Assembly: GCF_900100965.1 (NCBI RefSeq)
Contig: NZ_FMUJ01000001.1
Coordinates: 420,272 to 484,271, forward strand
Length of the DNA stretch: 64,000 nt
Direction of reading: 5' to 3'
DNA from: Variovorax sp. EL159
GTDB taxonomy: Bacteria; Pseudomonadota; Gammaproteobacteria; Burkholderiales; Burkholderiaceae_C
A program made the translations under genes and the position numbers. The notes beneath the pieces are model-generated. The model made no database searches. It was given only the letters and a program-made list of their open reading frames with translations, and was not told where the DNA came from. Of this stretch, positions 50,896 through 59,347 are shown piece by piece; the stretch's first letter is position 1, and every line of letters begins with the position of its first letter.

Positions 50896-52449
50896 TCAGG
50901 CGGGCGGCAGCGAGCTTGGCGGTGCGCGTCGGCGGCGGCGCATCGCGAATTCGATCAGCTCGAAAATGCCTTCGCTCAGCAGCGCCATCGCGGCGGCCGG
51001 CAGCGCGCCGGCCAGCAGCAGCTCGCGGTCGTTGAGGGCCAGCCCCGTCACGATGCGTTCGCCGAAACCGCCCGCACCGATGAAGGCCGCGATGGTCGCG
51101 GTGCCGATGGCAATCGCCGTGGCCGTACGCACGCCTGCGAGCAGCGTGGGGAGCGCCAACGGCAGCAGCACGAGCTGCAGGCTCTGCGGCGGTGTCATGC
51201 CGAGCGCGGTGCCGGCCAGCCGCAGGCCGTTCGGCACTTCGGCCAGGCCCGTCACCGTGTTGCGCATGATCGGCAGCAGCGAATAGAGCGTGAGCGCGAT
51301 CAGCGCGGGCAGTGCGCCGATGGCGCCGAGCATCGAGATCAGCACCGCCAGCAGCGCGAGCGACGGCACGGTCTGCAGCAGGCTCGCGATGCCGAGCACC
51401 ACGGCGCGCAGCCGCACATGCGAGAACACCAGGATCGCGATGGGCACGCCAATCAGGATGGCGACGCCCACCGACAACGCCACCAGCAGCAGGTGCTGGC
51501 GCGCCAGCTTCCAGAGGTCGGGGCCGAACAGCTTGGCGGTGAAGCCGCGCCGGGCTTCCTGCGCCGGTGCCGCGCCGGTCTTGCCGGTGCTGGCGATGAA
51601 GTCGCGCGCGATCACGTCGAAGGGCACGCTCTGCAGCTCGGCGCGTGCGTTCATCGCGATCATCGCGTGCTCGTCGACCTTTCCTTCGAGCGTTTGCAGC
51701 GCGGCCCATGCCTTGGGCAGCCGCGTGGGCAGGTCGAGCCTGTAGAGCACCACCGCGTCGTAGCGCGGAAAGTATTTCTTGTCGTCTTCGAGCACGCGCA
51801 GGCCGAGGTGATCGATCTTGGCGTCGGTGGTGTAGATGTCGATGGCGTCGATCTGCTTGGCGGCCACCGCCTCGTAGGCCAGGCCGTGATCGAGGCCGGT
51901 CGGCGTCTGCGTGAAGCCGTAGCGCGAGGCCAGCCCCTTCCAGCCATCGGCGCGACCGAGGAATTCATTCGACAGGCCGAGCTTGAGTTCGGGGTGCTTC
52001 GCCAGGTCGCTCAACGTGCGCAGGCCGAGCCGGTCGGCATCGGCCGCCCGCACCGCCAGCGCATAGCCGTCGTTGAAGCCGAGCGGAATGGCCACGCCCA
52101 GGTCCATCGGCGCGAGCGAGGCGTTCATGGCCTCGCGCGTTTCCGCTGGCGAGCCCTTGAGGATTTCGAGTGCGATGGTGCCGGTGTATTCGGCATAGAG
52201 GTCGATGGCGCCCGAGCGCAGCGCCTCGTAGACGATGGCCGTGTTGCCCAGCCCTTGCCGCACCACGGGCGGCGATGCGGTGTGCGGCGCGGCGGTCTGT
52301 GCCAGCAGCTCGGCCAGGATGTACGACTCGGTGAAGCGCTTGGAGCCGACGCGCAGCGGCTCGTCGGCGGCCTGCGCGGGCGAGATGGCCGCAAGCCAGG
52401 CAAGGGAGAGCAACAGGGCTGTGTGCCAAAGGCGGCGGTGCAGGGGCAT
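50896..52449 (-). CDS. Glycine-betaine-type ABC receptor fused to permease
   Basis: A 517-residue fusion. A signal peptide (cut after AQAA, about residue 27) leads to an OsmX/YehZ-type binding domain (about 30-300; LRVGSKRFTESYILAELLAQ, LYAEYTGTIALEIL). This is followed by a permease domain with about five or six helices (318-500; EVPNGLRLAGTALGM is the cytoplasmic coupling loop). The receptor is N-terminal, unlike OpuA/BusAB-type fusions where it is C-terminal. No ATP-binding subunit lies on either side in this window, so it must use one encoded elsewhere. Ligand is probably a quaternary amine. Confidence 0.9.
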   Translation of the reverse strand: MPLHRRLWHTALLLSLAWLAAISPAQAADEPLRVGSKRFTESYILAELLAQTAAPHTASPPVVRQGLGNTAIVYEALRSGAIDLYAEYTGTIALEILKGSPAETREAMNASLAPMDLGVAIPLGFNDGYALAVRAADADRLGLRTLSDLAKHPELKLGLSNEFLGRADGWKGLASRYGFTQTPTGLDHGLAYEAVAAKQIDAIDIYTTDAKIDHLGLRVLEDDKKYFPRYDAVVLYRLDLPTRLPKAWAALQTLEGKVDEHAMIAMNARAELQSVPFDVIARDFIASTGKTGAAPAQEARRGFTAKLFGPDLWKLARQHLLLVALSVGVAILIGVPIAILVFSHVRLRAVVLGIASLLQTVPSLALLAVLISMLGAIGALPALIALTLYSLLPIMRNTVTGLAEVPNGLRLAGTALGMTPPQSLQLVLLPLALPTLLAGVRTATAIAIGTATIAAFIGAGGFGERIVTGLALNDRELLLAGALPAAAMALLSEGIFELIEFAMRRRRRAPPSSLPPA

Positions 52450-52560
52450 CCGGGCCAGTGTATAGACATCTCTTTGCGCGGAGTACCCGTCCGTCTCCTA
52501 CACGCCGAGGTGCGCGGAGCCGATGCGCCGGGGCTGTGCAGCGGCCCATAGTCAGTGGCC

Positions 52561-53667
52561 ATGAAGTCCAAGCAGACCAAGACCAAAGCCACGACCAAAC
52601 CCCAACCGCACAAGCCGCACAAGAGCGACCTGCCCGGCCCCGACGTCCATGGCCTGCGCGAGCTGCCCGGCCTGCAGGTCGACGGCTACAGCCTGCAGTT
52701 GCGCGACAAGGACGGCTTCGTCGGCGACCAGGCGAGCCAGACGGCTTTCAGGGAGCTGCTCGAACGATGGCGCAAGCGACGCCGCAAGGCCGGCAAGGAC
52801 CCGCTGGGCCGATCGCATTCGCGCGACCTCAGCAAGAAGGAACTCGACCGCGCGCTGCAGGAGAAGAAGGCCTCCGAAGCCGCCGATGTGATGCACGGTG
52901 CCATCGAGGAATTCGCGGAAGAGCTGGCCTTCGTGATCCAGCGCTTCATGCGCCAGCCTTCGTGGCGGAAGGTGCAGCGCATCGTGGTCGGTGGCGGCTT
53001 TCCCGAGAGCGACGTGGGCGAGCGCGCGATCCTGCAAGCGGGTGCCATCCTCGAAGACATGGGCCTGCACGTGCAGCTCGGCCGCCTGTCGCACAACGTG
53101 GATGACGGCGGCCTGATCGGCTGGGTGCATCTCACGCCGCCCGCCATGCTGAAGAAGCACGACGCGATCCTCGCGGTGGACATCGGCGGCACCAACGTGC
53201 GCTGCGGCATCGTCAAGACGCGGCACCGCAGGGCGCCCGACTTCTCGCTGGCCGAGGTGGTGCGGCGCGAGAAATGGCACCACGCCGACGAAGGGCCGAA
53301 CCGTGGCGGCATGGTGGAGCACATCGCCGACATGCTCGAAGACATGGTGGTCCACAGCGAGCGCAAGAAGATCCGGCTCGCGCCCTTCATCGGCATCGGC
53401 TGCCCGGGGCTGATCCGGCAGGACGGCTCGATCGCACGCGGCGCGCAGAACCTGCCCGGCGATTGGGAGAGCGAGGCCTTCCATCTGCCCAGCGCACTGT
53501 GGCGCCGCATGCCGATGATGGACTCGGGCGCGACGCTGGTGCTGATGCACAACGACGCGGTGGTGCAGGGCCTGAGCGAACTGCCCTTCATGCGCGACGT
53601 GCGGCACTGGGGCGTGCTGACCATCGGCACGGGGCTGGGCAACGCGAGCTTCACCAACCGGGGGTGA
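52561..53667 (+). CDS. ROK-family sugar kinase-like protein with circularly permuted motif order
   Basis: A 368-residue protein. The ROK signature motifs are present, but in rotated order. First comes what is normally the C-terminal lobe: helix AIEEFAEELAFVIQRF (114-129), adenosine motif VVGGG (142-146) and DDGGLIG (181-187). Then comes the normal N-terminal lobe: phosphate-1 DIGGT (207-211), GIGCPG (278-283), catalytic NDA (Asp332) and phosphate-2 GTGLG (356-360), where the chain ends. The zinc-binding CxCGxxGC element of ROK kinases is missing. Residues 1-25 are Lys/Pro-rich. Likely a glucokinase-like enzyme if folded; activity unproven. ATG 52561 chosen, GTG 52555 possible. Confidence 0.8.
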   Translation: MKSKQTKTKATTKPQPHKPHKSDLPGPDVHGLRELPGLQVDGYSLQLRDKDGFVGDQASQTAFRELLERWRKRRRKAGKDPLGRSHSRDLSKKELDRALQEKKASEAADVMHGAIEEFAEELAFVIQRFMRQPSWRKVQRIVVGGGFPESDVGERAILQAGAILEDMGLHVQLGRLSHNVDDGGLIGWVHLTPPAMLKKHDAILAVDIGGTNVRCGIVKTRHRRAPDFSLAEVVRREKWHHADEGPNRGGMVEHIADMLEDMVVHSERKKIRLAPFIGIGCPGLIRQDGSIARGAQNLPGDWESEAFHLPSALWRRMPMMDSGATLVLMHNDAVVQGLSELPFMRDVRHWGVLTIGTGLGNASFTNRG

Positions 53668-53670
53668 CAA

Positions 53671-53703
53671 GCAAGGCGACGGCGTTCTTTCTCGCCGCCT
53701 TGC
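53671..53703. terminator. Hairpin between convergent genes
   Basis: GCAAGGCG...CGCCGCCTTGC pairs with one bulge around a TTCTTTCT loop and fills the 42 bp between the convergent ROK and metalloprotease-like genes. It may end both transcripts; no U-run, so tentative. Confidence 0.4.
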
Positions 53704-53709
53704 CTTGCA

Positions 53710-55479
53710 CTACATGTCTTCGGGTCGCAGGCCCGCATCGACGCGGACATTGGCCGAGGTGGCCACGATGTTGCCGGCCGCATCGGCAACGCGCAGCTCG
53801 ATGTTGGCGGCGCCGGCCTTCGCGGGCGTCCATGCGCACACATAGGGCGCGGCCTTCAGCGTACACACGGTGCGGCCGTCGACGATGAACTTCAGCTCGG
53901 CCACGCCGACGTTGTCGGACGCCGTGGCAGACAGCCGCGTTGCCATGCCTACCACTGCGTCCGGCGGCGCGGCCAGCGTCGCGCTCGGAGCGATGGTGTC
54001 GGCCGGCGGGTTGACGATCACGTTCGCGGATGCGACGGACGCATTGCCCGCCGCATCGATCGCGATCACGTGGATCGTCTGCGTGCCGGGTGTGGTCGGC
54101 GTCCACGTGCAGGTGTACGGCGGCGCGGTGAAGGTGCAGATCGGCAGGCTGTTGGTGCCGACGACCTTGACGCCGGCCACGCCGACGTTGTCGATCGCCA
54201 CCGGCGCAAGGGTGGTGGGCTGGCCCACCGTGGCCATGGCCGGGGCGGCGAGCGACACGGTCGGCTTGTCGGTGTCGCGAATGCCGAGCGGCAGGTCGAT
54301 GGTGAAGGCCGACTGGCCCTGCACGGCCTTCTGCTCGAAGGCATCGAAGATCGTGAACCAGGTCGCACCCGGTGCGCGCTCCGGCGACTGCGCCTTCACC
54401 AGCAGGTTCGTCTTGCCGACGGCGAAGCAGCTGAAGCCGCAGTGCCAGTCGAAGGCGAAGCGGCCGTTCGCGTCGGTCGCGCCTTGCACCAGAAGCTCCA
54501 GCGGCTTGCGTGCACCGGGGTCGCGCCAGACCGAGACCAGTGCGCCGGCCAGTGCGGTGCCGGTCGCGGCGTCGGTCACGCGCACCTGCGTGGCGGTGGT
54601 TGCGGCCATGTACTTCGAGGTGCCGAGGCGGGGCCAGTCGCTCCAGTCGGTGTTGATGTTGGCCTTGGTGCCCGCGGTGAAGCGGATCATCTCCAGCGTG
54701 GCGACGCGGTTGGCGGGGGGGGCGAAGCGCTCCTCGAAGACGGTGCCCAGCAAGGGGTCGAGCCGCCAGTGCTGGCGCGGCCACCAGTAGCGGTCGGTCG
54801 GGTTCGCCAGTTCCAGGTCGGCCTTCGGTGCGATGCCGGTGGTGTCGGTCACGGCGGTGGCGTTGTAGTACTCGCCGGAGCCCGCGCCGAAGACGTGTTC
54901 GAGCTCATGCAGCAGGGTCTTGAGCTGGCGGCCGAGGTAGTCCTTCTCGGTGGACTCGGGCGCGGCGGGGGAGATCGTGCGCGTCAGGCGCAGCGGGTCG
55001 TGAATGGCGGTCCAGTTGAGGTTCCAGGTCACGCCCTTGGGCGGGAAGGTGGTGCTCGTGGTCAGGCCGCCGTGGCTGTAGCCGCTCTGCGACTTCGACA
55101 CGCACAGCACGACCTCGCGCTCGGCCACGCCATTGAAGCCGCACTGCGGCGCCGACCCCGGTGCGACGACGCGCAGGTCTTTCGCGGGATCGAAGACGAA
55201 GCTGCGCACGGTTTCGCGCGTGAACACCGTGTTGATGTCGGCCACGTACTGTGCGAGCCGGCGTCCCGCTTCGGGCACGCCGATGTCGGCCACCAGCTGG
55301 GGGTCGACGAAGAACTTCAGGCGGTGCACGCTGGGCGTGGCACGGCCGACCTCGTCCATGGCGGCCCGGGCGGGCACGCACACGGAAAGCAGCAGCAACA
55401 TCGCGCAGGCCAATGCAAAAAAAGGCATGGCTGCGCCCAGCCGGCGCGCACGCGCCAGCAGCGAATCAACGGATCGCAT
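53710..55479 (-). CDS. Secreted zinc-metalloprotease-like protein with two Ig-like repeats
   Basis: A 589-residue exported protein; the signal peptide covers about residues 1-40. A putative catalytic site HELEHVFGAGSGE (His191, Glu192, His195, with Glu203 as possible third ligand) suggests a gluzincin/metzincin-like fold. After a carboxypeptidase-regulatory-like segment (about 310-365, TGTALAGALVSV) come two similar Ig-like domains, about 410-495 and 500-582, each with DNVGVA, CTWTP or CAWTP, and DAAGN. No closer family recognised. ATG 55479 starts the signal peptide; an upstream TTG is less likely. Confidence 0.72.
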   Translation of the reverse strand: MRSVDSLLARARRLGAAMPFFALACAMLLLLSVCVPARAAMDEVGRATPSVHRLKFFVDPQLVADIGVPEAGRRLAQYVADINTVFTRETVRSFVFDPAKDLRVVAPGSAPQCGFNGVAEREVVLCVSKSQSGYSHGGLTTSTTFPPKGVTWNLNWTAIHDPLRLTRTISPAAPESTEKDYLGRQLKTLLHELEHVFGAGSGEYYNATAVTDTTGIAPKADLELANPTDRYWWPRQHWRLDPLLGTVFEERFAPPANRVATLEMIRFTAGTKANINTDWSDWPRLGTSKYMAATTATQVRVTDAATGTALAGALVSVWRDPGARKPLELLVQGATDANGRFAFDWHCGFSCFAVGKTNLLVKAQSPERAPGATWFTIFDAFEQKAVQGQSAFTIDLPLGIRDTDKPTVSLAAPAMATVGQPTTLAPVAIDNVGVAGVKVVGTNSLPICTFTAPPYTCTWTPTTPGTQTIHVIAIDAAGNASVASANVIVNPPADTIAPSATLAAPPDAVVGMATRLSATASDNVGVAELKFIVDGRTVCTLKAAPYVCAWTPAKAGAANIELRVADAAGNIVATSANVRVDAGLRPEDM

Positions 55480-55960
55480 CGATTTTTTCCCGCAGGGGGA
55501 CTCGGCAAAAATCAAAGGGGAGTCGCTTCAGGCGACCCGATGGACCCGGGCTGCAGGAAGCACGCAAACCCCCGCCCGAGACCACCTTTGCCGGTCACGC
55601 TTTTGCATCGCATCGAATTCGCCGAAGGCGATGCGCCCTGAAGGGCGCCGATGCTTCCGAAGTGCGGGGGCTGGTTGCCTGTCGATGAGATGAAGAGCGG
55701 ACCGCTCATTCCCCAACACGACGTTGAGGTAACCAGTAAGGCCTCAATTTTAAATTTTGAGCCCGTAGGAATGGGGCTTGCCCCGCTGTAGTGCCTGCCT
55801 ATTATTTGGGCAGTTTGTCACGACGCGGAGCACCGGATGCGTGGCGAGGTGGCGAGGCTCCGCAAGCTGCTGCTGCAGAGCCCGCGGAGGACCGTGATCT
55901 AGTTCACGGATGCCGAGCACTGGCGCCGCAAATCGCGTGCGGCAACGGCCGCGACGGCAC
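55480..55960. other. 481 bp non-coding region with candidate structured leader
   Basis: Separates two leftward genes, so it should hold the end of the cardiolipin-synthase-like transcript and the promoter and leader of the metalloprotease-like gene. It contains a short AT-rich patch near 55740-55765 (CTCAA/TTGAG symmetry around AATTTTAAATTTT) and the branched structure annotated at 55610-55654. No gene seen. Confidence 0.55.
55610..55654 (-). other. Candidate three-way-junction RNA in the leader
   Basis: Outer arms GCATCG/CGATGC enclose two adjacent hairpins, TCGCC-GAA-GGCGA (55619-55631) and GCGCCCT-GA-AGGGCGC (55633-55648). On the minus strand it lies about 130 bases upstream of the metalloprotease-like gene. 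It does not match a riboswitch class I know. Confidence 0.4.
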
Positions 55961-57340
55961 CTACAGCTGAAAAGCGACGGTGAGCAGCAGCCCCTCGGCC
56001 ACGTCGCGCACCAGCCCCGGACGCCGCGCGCGGTAGGGCTCGCCGGCCGAGGCGGTGGTCTCGATCCACTCGGCCAGCCATTCGATGTCGGCCTGCCCGT
56101 AGAACACCACGTTCGCCTCGTGATTGAGCAGCAGGCTGCGCAGGTCGAGGTTGATGGAGCCGCACATGGCGAGTTCGTCGTCGACCACCACGGCCTTGGC
56201 GTGCGCCATGAAGGGCAGCATGCGAAAGCTCACGCCGGCGCGCGCCAGGTCGCGCATGGCGCGTGCGCGCACGAAGTCGGCCAGGCGGTGGTTCGACTGC
56301 GCGGGCATCGCGATGGTCACCTGCACGCCGCGCCGTGCGGCCAGCCGCAGCGCATCGCGCAGGCCGTCGCCGGGCACGAAGTAGGGCGTGATCGCCAGCA
56401 GGCGGTGCTCGGCGCGAAAGCACGCGTCGATCAGGAGGGCGTGCGCGGTGTCTTCGGTCTGGTCGGGGCCGCTCGGCAGGAACTGGGCCATGGCGGTGCC
56501 CGGGCCTTCGGGCACGTCTTCGGCCGTGATCGCGCGGGCCTTGCGCGGGCGCACCGAGGTCCAGTCGTGGTCGAACTGGCGCGAGGCCGCCGCGGCCACG
56601 CTGCCGTGCAGGTCGAAGGACAGGTCGCGCCAGGCCTCGGGGTGCTTGGCGTTGCCGCTGAAGTACTCGCCCGCAAGATTGCGCCCGCCCGACCAGAGCC
56701 AGCTGTCGTCCGCAATGGTGAACTTGCGGTGGTTGCGCAGGTTGCGAGGGCCGATGCGGCGCAGGCTGAAGAAGGGGCGGAACACCGCCACCTCGCCGCC
56801 CGCCGCGCGCAGCAGGTCGAAGTGATGGCGCGGCAGCGACAGCGCACCGAAGCCGTCGAGCAGCACGCGCACCTTGATGCCTTCGCGCGCCCGCTTCGCC
56901 AGCCGCGCGAGCACCGCGTGGCCGAGATCGTCGTTGCCGATGATGAAGGTGCACACGTCGATGCGCTCGCGCGCGCCGTCGATCACCTGCCACAGCGCCT
57001 CGCGCGCGGCCTCGCCGTCGGCGTGCATGCGGATCGCGCAGCGCCCCGGCGGCGCAAGGCCGAAGCTCTCGATCAGGTCGGCCGCCCAGTGCCCCGGCGG
57101 CACCGAGCGCGGCGGCCGCGGCGAGCCCGCCGGGCGCAGCTTGCGCTGGCCGAACAGCAGGTACATCGGCAGGATGAAATAGGGCAGCAGCACCAGCCCC
57201 ATGACCCAGGCGATGGCCGTGGTGGGCGCGCGCTGCTCGCGGCGCGCACGCGTGGTCAGTACGTAGACAAGCAGCGCAAAAGTGACGACGAGGAAATGCT
57301 GCGACGGCGAAGGCAGCCAGTCGAACCTTGTATTCGGCAT
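55961..57340 (-). CDS. Cardiolipin synthase-like phospholipase D family protein
   Basis: A 459-residue membrane enzyme. Two N-terminal helices (about 15-30 and 42-65, with LLPYFILPMYLLFGQRKL) are followed by two PLD domains with HKD motifs: NHRKFTIADD near residue 205 and HAKAVVVDD near 385. The tandem HKD layout, membrane anchor and GGRNLAGEYF / CGSINLDLRSLLLNHE segments match cardiolipin synthases of the ClsA/B type. It joins two phosphatidylglycerol molecules, or transfers phosphatidyl groups, at the inner membrane. Confidence 0.92.
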   Translation of the reverse strand: MPNTRFDWLPSPSQHFLVVTFALLVYVLTTRARREQRAPTTAIAWVMGLVLLPYFILPMYLLFGQRKLRPAGSPRPPRSVPPGHWAADLIESFGLAPPGRCAIRMHADGEAAREALWQVIDGARERIDVCTFIIGNDDLGHAVLARLAKRAREGIKVRVLLDGFGALSLPRHHFDLLRAAGGEVAVFRPFFSLRRIGPRNLRNHRKFTIADDSWLWSGGRNLAGEYFSGNAKHPEAWRDLSFDLHGSVAAAASRQFDHDWTSVRPRKARAITAEDVPEGPGTAMAQFLPSGPDQTEDTAHALLIDACFRAEHRLLAITPYFVPGDGLRDALRLAARRGVQVTIAMPAQSNHRLADFVRARAMRDLARAGVSFRMLPFMAHAKAVVVDDELAMCGSINLDLRSLLLNHEANVVFYGQADIEWLAEWIETTASAGEPYRARRPGLVRDVAEGLLLTVAFQL

Positions 57341-57377
57341 GGGGCCGATGATGCCTCAGTGCCGCGCTCTCGCCCGG

Positions 57378-58052
57378 TCAGCGCTGCAGGAAGGCCGGCA
57401 CGCCGCGCCCTTGCGAGGCCAGGAACCGCATCATCGGATCGACCACCGCGCGCACGGCCGGCCGGTCGCCCACGCGGTCGCGCCACGCCACGAGGCGCGG
57501 CGTGGCGCCGGTCATGCCGGCACCCTTGCGGTCGGCGAACACGTGCGCCATGTAGAAGGCGATGTCCGCGAAGGAATACGGGCCCGCGAGGTACTCGCGC
57601 GTGGCCAGCAGGCCTTCCATTTCTTCGTAGAAGCGCGCGCAGCCGGCACAGGCCGCGATCGCCGGAGGGCTCTGCATGGCCTCCTGCAGGCCGAAGAGCT
57701 TGATGACGTTCGGAAAGAAGACCTCGTCGGACTTCTGCTCCAGCTGCCGCGCGCGGGCCCGCTCGGCAATGCCTTGGGGCCACAACGCGAGCGATGTGGG
57801 TGCGGGGTAGCGGTCTTCGAGGTACTCGAAGATCTGCGTCGAATCGAACAGCGAAACCTCGTCGTCGACCAGCACGGGCACCTGCTGCTTGACGGGGTTG
57901 ACCCGAAGCACCTCGGGGTGCTTGGGCTCGTAGGCGTCGCCTTCGACGAAGGGCACCATGACCAGTTCGAAGGGCACGTTTTTTTCGCGTGCCGCGATCT
58001 CGACCTTGGCGCCGAACATGCTGAGGGGGCCGGAATAGATGTGAGTCGTCAT
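57378..58052 (-). CDS. Glutathione S-transferase family protein
   Basis: A 224-residue GST: thioredoxin-like N-terminus (IYSGPLSMFGAKVEIAARE, then VLVDDEVSLFDSTQIFEYLEDRYP) and a helical C-terminal domain with YSFADIAFYMAHVFAD. It lies 27 bp downstream of the MetE-like gene on the same strand and is probably cotranscribed, so it may take part in the methyl or demethylation chemistry of this locus. Substrate unknown. Confidence 0.92.
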   Translation of the reverse strand: MTTHIYSGPLSMFGAKVEIAAREKNVPFELVMVPFVEGDAYEPKHPEVLRVNPVKQQVPVLVDDEVSLFDSTQIFEYLEDRYPAPTSLALWPQGIAERARARQLEQKSDEVFFPNVIKLFGLQEAMQSPPAIAACAGCARFYEEMEGLLATREYLAGPYSFADIAFYMAHVFADRKGAGMTGATPRLVAWRDRVGDRPAVRAVVDPMMRFLASQGRGVPAFLQR

Positions 58053-58079
58053 GCCCCCGACTTCACCAGAAACGGCGCC

Positions 58080-59201
58080 TCAGGTCGAGCCCCAGACCTC
58101 CTGCGCGGTCTCGACCACCAGGCGCAGCTTGTTGCGCTGCGCTTCCACCGCGATGTTGTTGCCGTGCACGGTGCTCGAGAAGCCGCACTGCGGCGACAGC
58201 GCGAGCTGCTCGAGCGGCACGTACTTGGCGGCGTCTTCGATGCGGCGCTTGAGCTCGTCCTTGTCTTCCATCTGGCCGAACTTCGTGGTCACGAGGCCCA
58301 GCACCACCGTCTTGCCCTTGGGCAGGTAGCGCAGCGGCTTGAAGTCGCCCGAGCGGGCGTCGTCGTATTCCATGAAGTAGGCGTCGAGGTCCATCTCTTT
58401 CAGCAGCGCCTCGGCCACGGGCTCGTAGTTGCCGGCGGCGGCGTGCGTGCTCTTGAAGTTGCCGCGGCACAGGTGCATGGCCAGCAGCATGCCCGGCGGC
58501 TTCTGCGCGACCACTTTGTTGATGAAGGCGGCGTAGCGGTGCGGCAGTTCGTTCGGGTCGTCGCCGCGCTTGCGGGCGGCTTCGCGCATGTGCTCGTCGC
58601 ACAGGTAGGCGAGGTTGGTGTCGTCCATCTGCACGTAGGTGCAGCCGGCGGCGGCCAGCGAGCGCAGCTCGTCGCCGTAGGCTTTGGCTACGTCGTCGTA
58701 GAACACCGGGTCGAGTTCGGGATACGCCTCTTTGCTGATGCCGGCGCGGCCGCCGCGGAAGTGCAGCATGGTCGGCGAAGGAATGGTCACCTTCGGCGTG
58801 CGGCCCGCCGAGACCTGGCTCTTGAGGTACTGGAAGTCGGCGAGCTGGATGTCCTTGACGTGGCGCACCTTGTCGATCACGCGCATCGCGGGCGGTGCCA
58901 GTTCTTCGGTGCCGTCGGGCTTGCGGATGGTGACCGGGATGTCGGTCTTCACGCCGCCGAGCTGGTCGAGAAAGTCGATGTGGAAGTACGTGCGGCGGAA
59001 CTCGCCGTCGGTGATGCTCTTGAGGCCGATGTCTTCCTGGAACTTGACGATCTCGGTGATGGCCTGGTCTTCGACCTTGCGCAGTTGCTCGGGCGTGATC
59101 TCGCCCTTGGCCTTCTGCTCGCGGGCTTCGAGCAGGTATTTGGGGCGCAGGAAACTGCCCACGTGGTCGTAGCGGGCGGGCAGGGCGGCGTGCTGGGACA
59201 T
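58080..59201 (-). CDS. Cobalamin-independent methionine synthase II-like (MetE C-terminal type) methyltransferase
   Basis: A 373-residue zinc-dependent methyltransferase-fold protein equal to the C-terminal half of MetE. The zinc ligands are present: His243-x-Cys245 (MHLCRGN), Glu278 (FMEYDD) and Cys339 (SPQCGF). The N-terminal half of MetE, needed for polyglutamyl folate in the full enzyme, is absent, so the methyl donor is probably different. Such short homologues act in methyl transfer or thiol-alkyl chemistry. ATG 59201 has GGAG 7 bases upstream. Divergent from the VanA-like gene. Confidence 0.88.
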   Translation of the reverse strand: MSQHAALPARYDHVGSFLRPKYLLEAREQKAKGEITPEQLRKVEDQAITEIVKFQEDIGLKSITDGEFRRTYFHIDFLDQLGGVKTDIPVTIRKPDGTEELAPPAMRVIDKVRHVKDIQLADFQYLKSQVSAGRTPKVTIPSPTMLHFRGGRAGISKEAYPELDPVFYDDVAKAYGDELRSLAAAGCTYVQMDDTNLAYLCDEHMREAARKRGDDPNELPHRYAAFINKVVAQKPPGMLLAMHLCRGNFKSTHAAAGNYEPVAEALLKEMDLDAYFMEYDDARSGDFKPLRYLPKGKTVVLGLVTTKFGQMEDKDELKRRIEDAAKYVPLEQLALSPQCGFSSTVHGNNIAVEAQRNKLRLVVETAQEVWGST

Positions 59202-59265
59202 GGATGAACTCCGTCGTGGCTGGGAAACGAACGGCAAATCGTAAAGCCTTCGAAGTCGCCTTGTT

Positions 59266-59337
59266 TGTATACAGATGACTCGGTATTTACCCTCGAATTG
59301 GCGATTCGAGCTGGAAATTTCTTAATTTCTGTATACA
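59266..59337. promoter_or_regulatory. Divergent promoter with paired inverted operators
   Basis: TGTATACAGA at 59266-59275 recurs exactly inverted at 59328-59337. Midway lies a third palindrome CTCGAAT-N5-ATTCGAG (59292-59310). The TGTATACA core suits FCD-type GntR proteins, one of which is encoded in the adjacent operon. The sites sit between the MetE-like and VanA-like genes and could control both. Confidence 0.65.
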
Positions 59338-59347
59338 TTGAGTATTC

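Noticed and set aside
55480..55960. A possible c-di-GMP or other known riboswitch upstream of the metalloprotease-like gene.
   Set aside because: None of the conserved core sequences of classes I know were found; only generic stem-loops remain.
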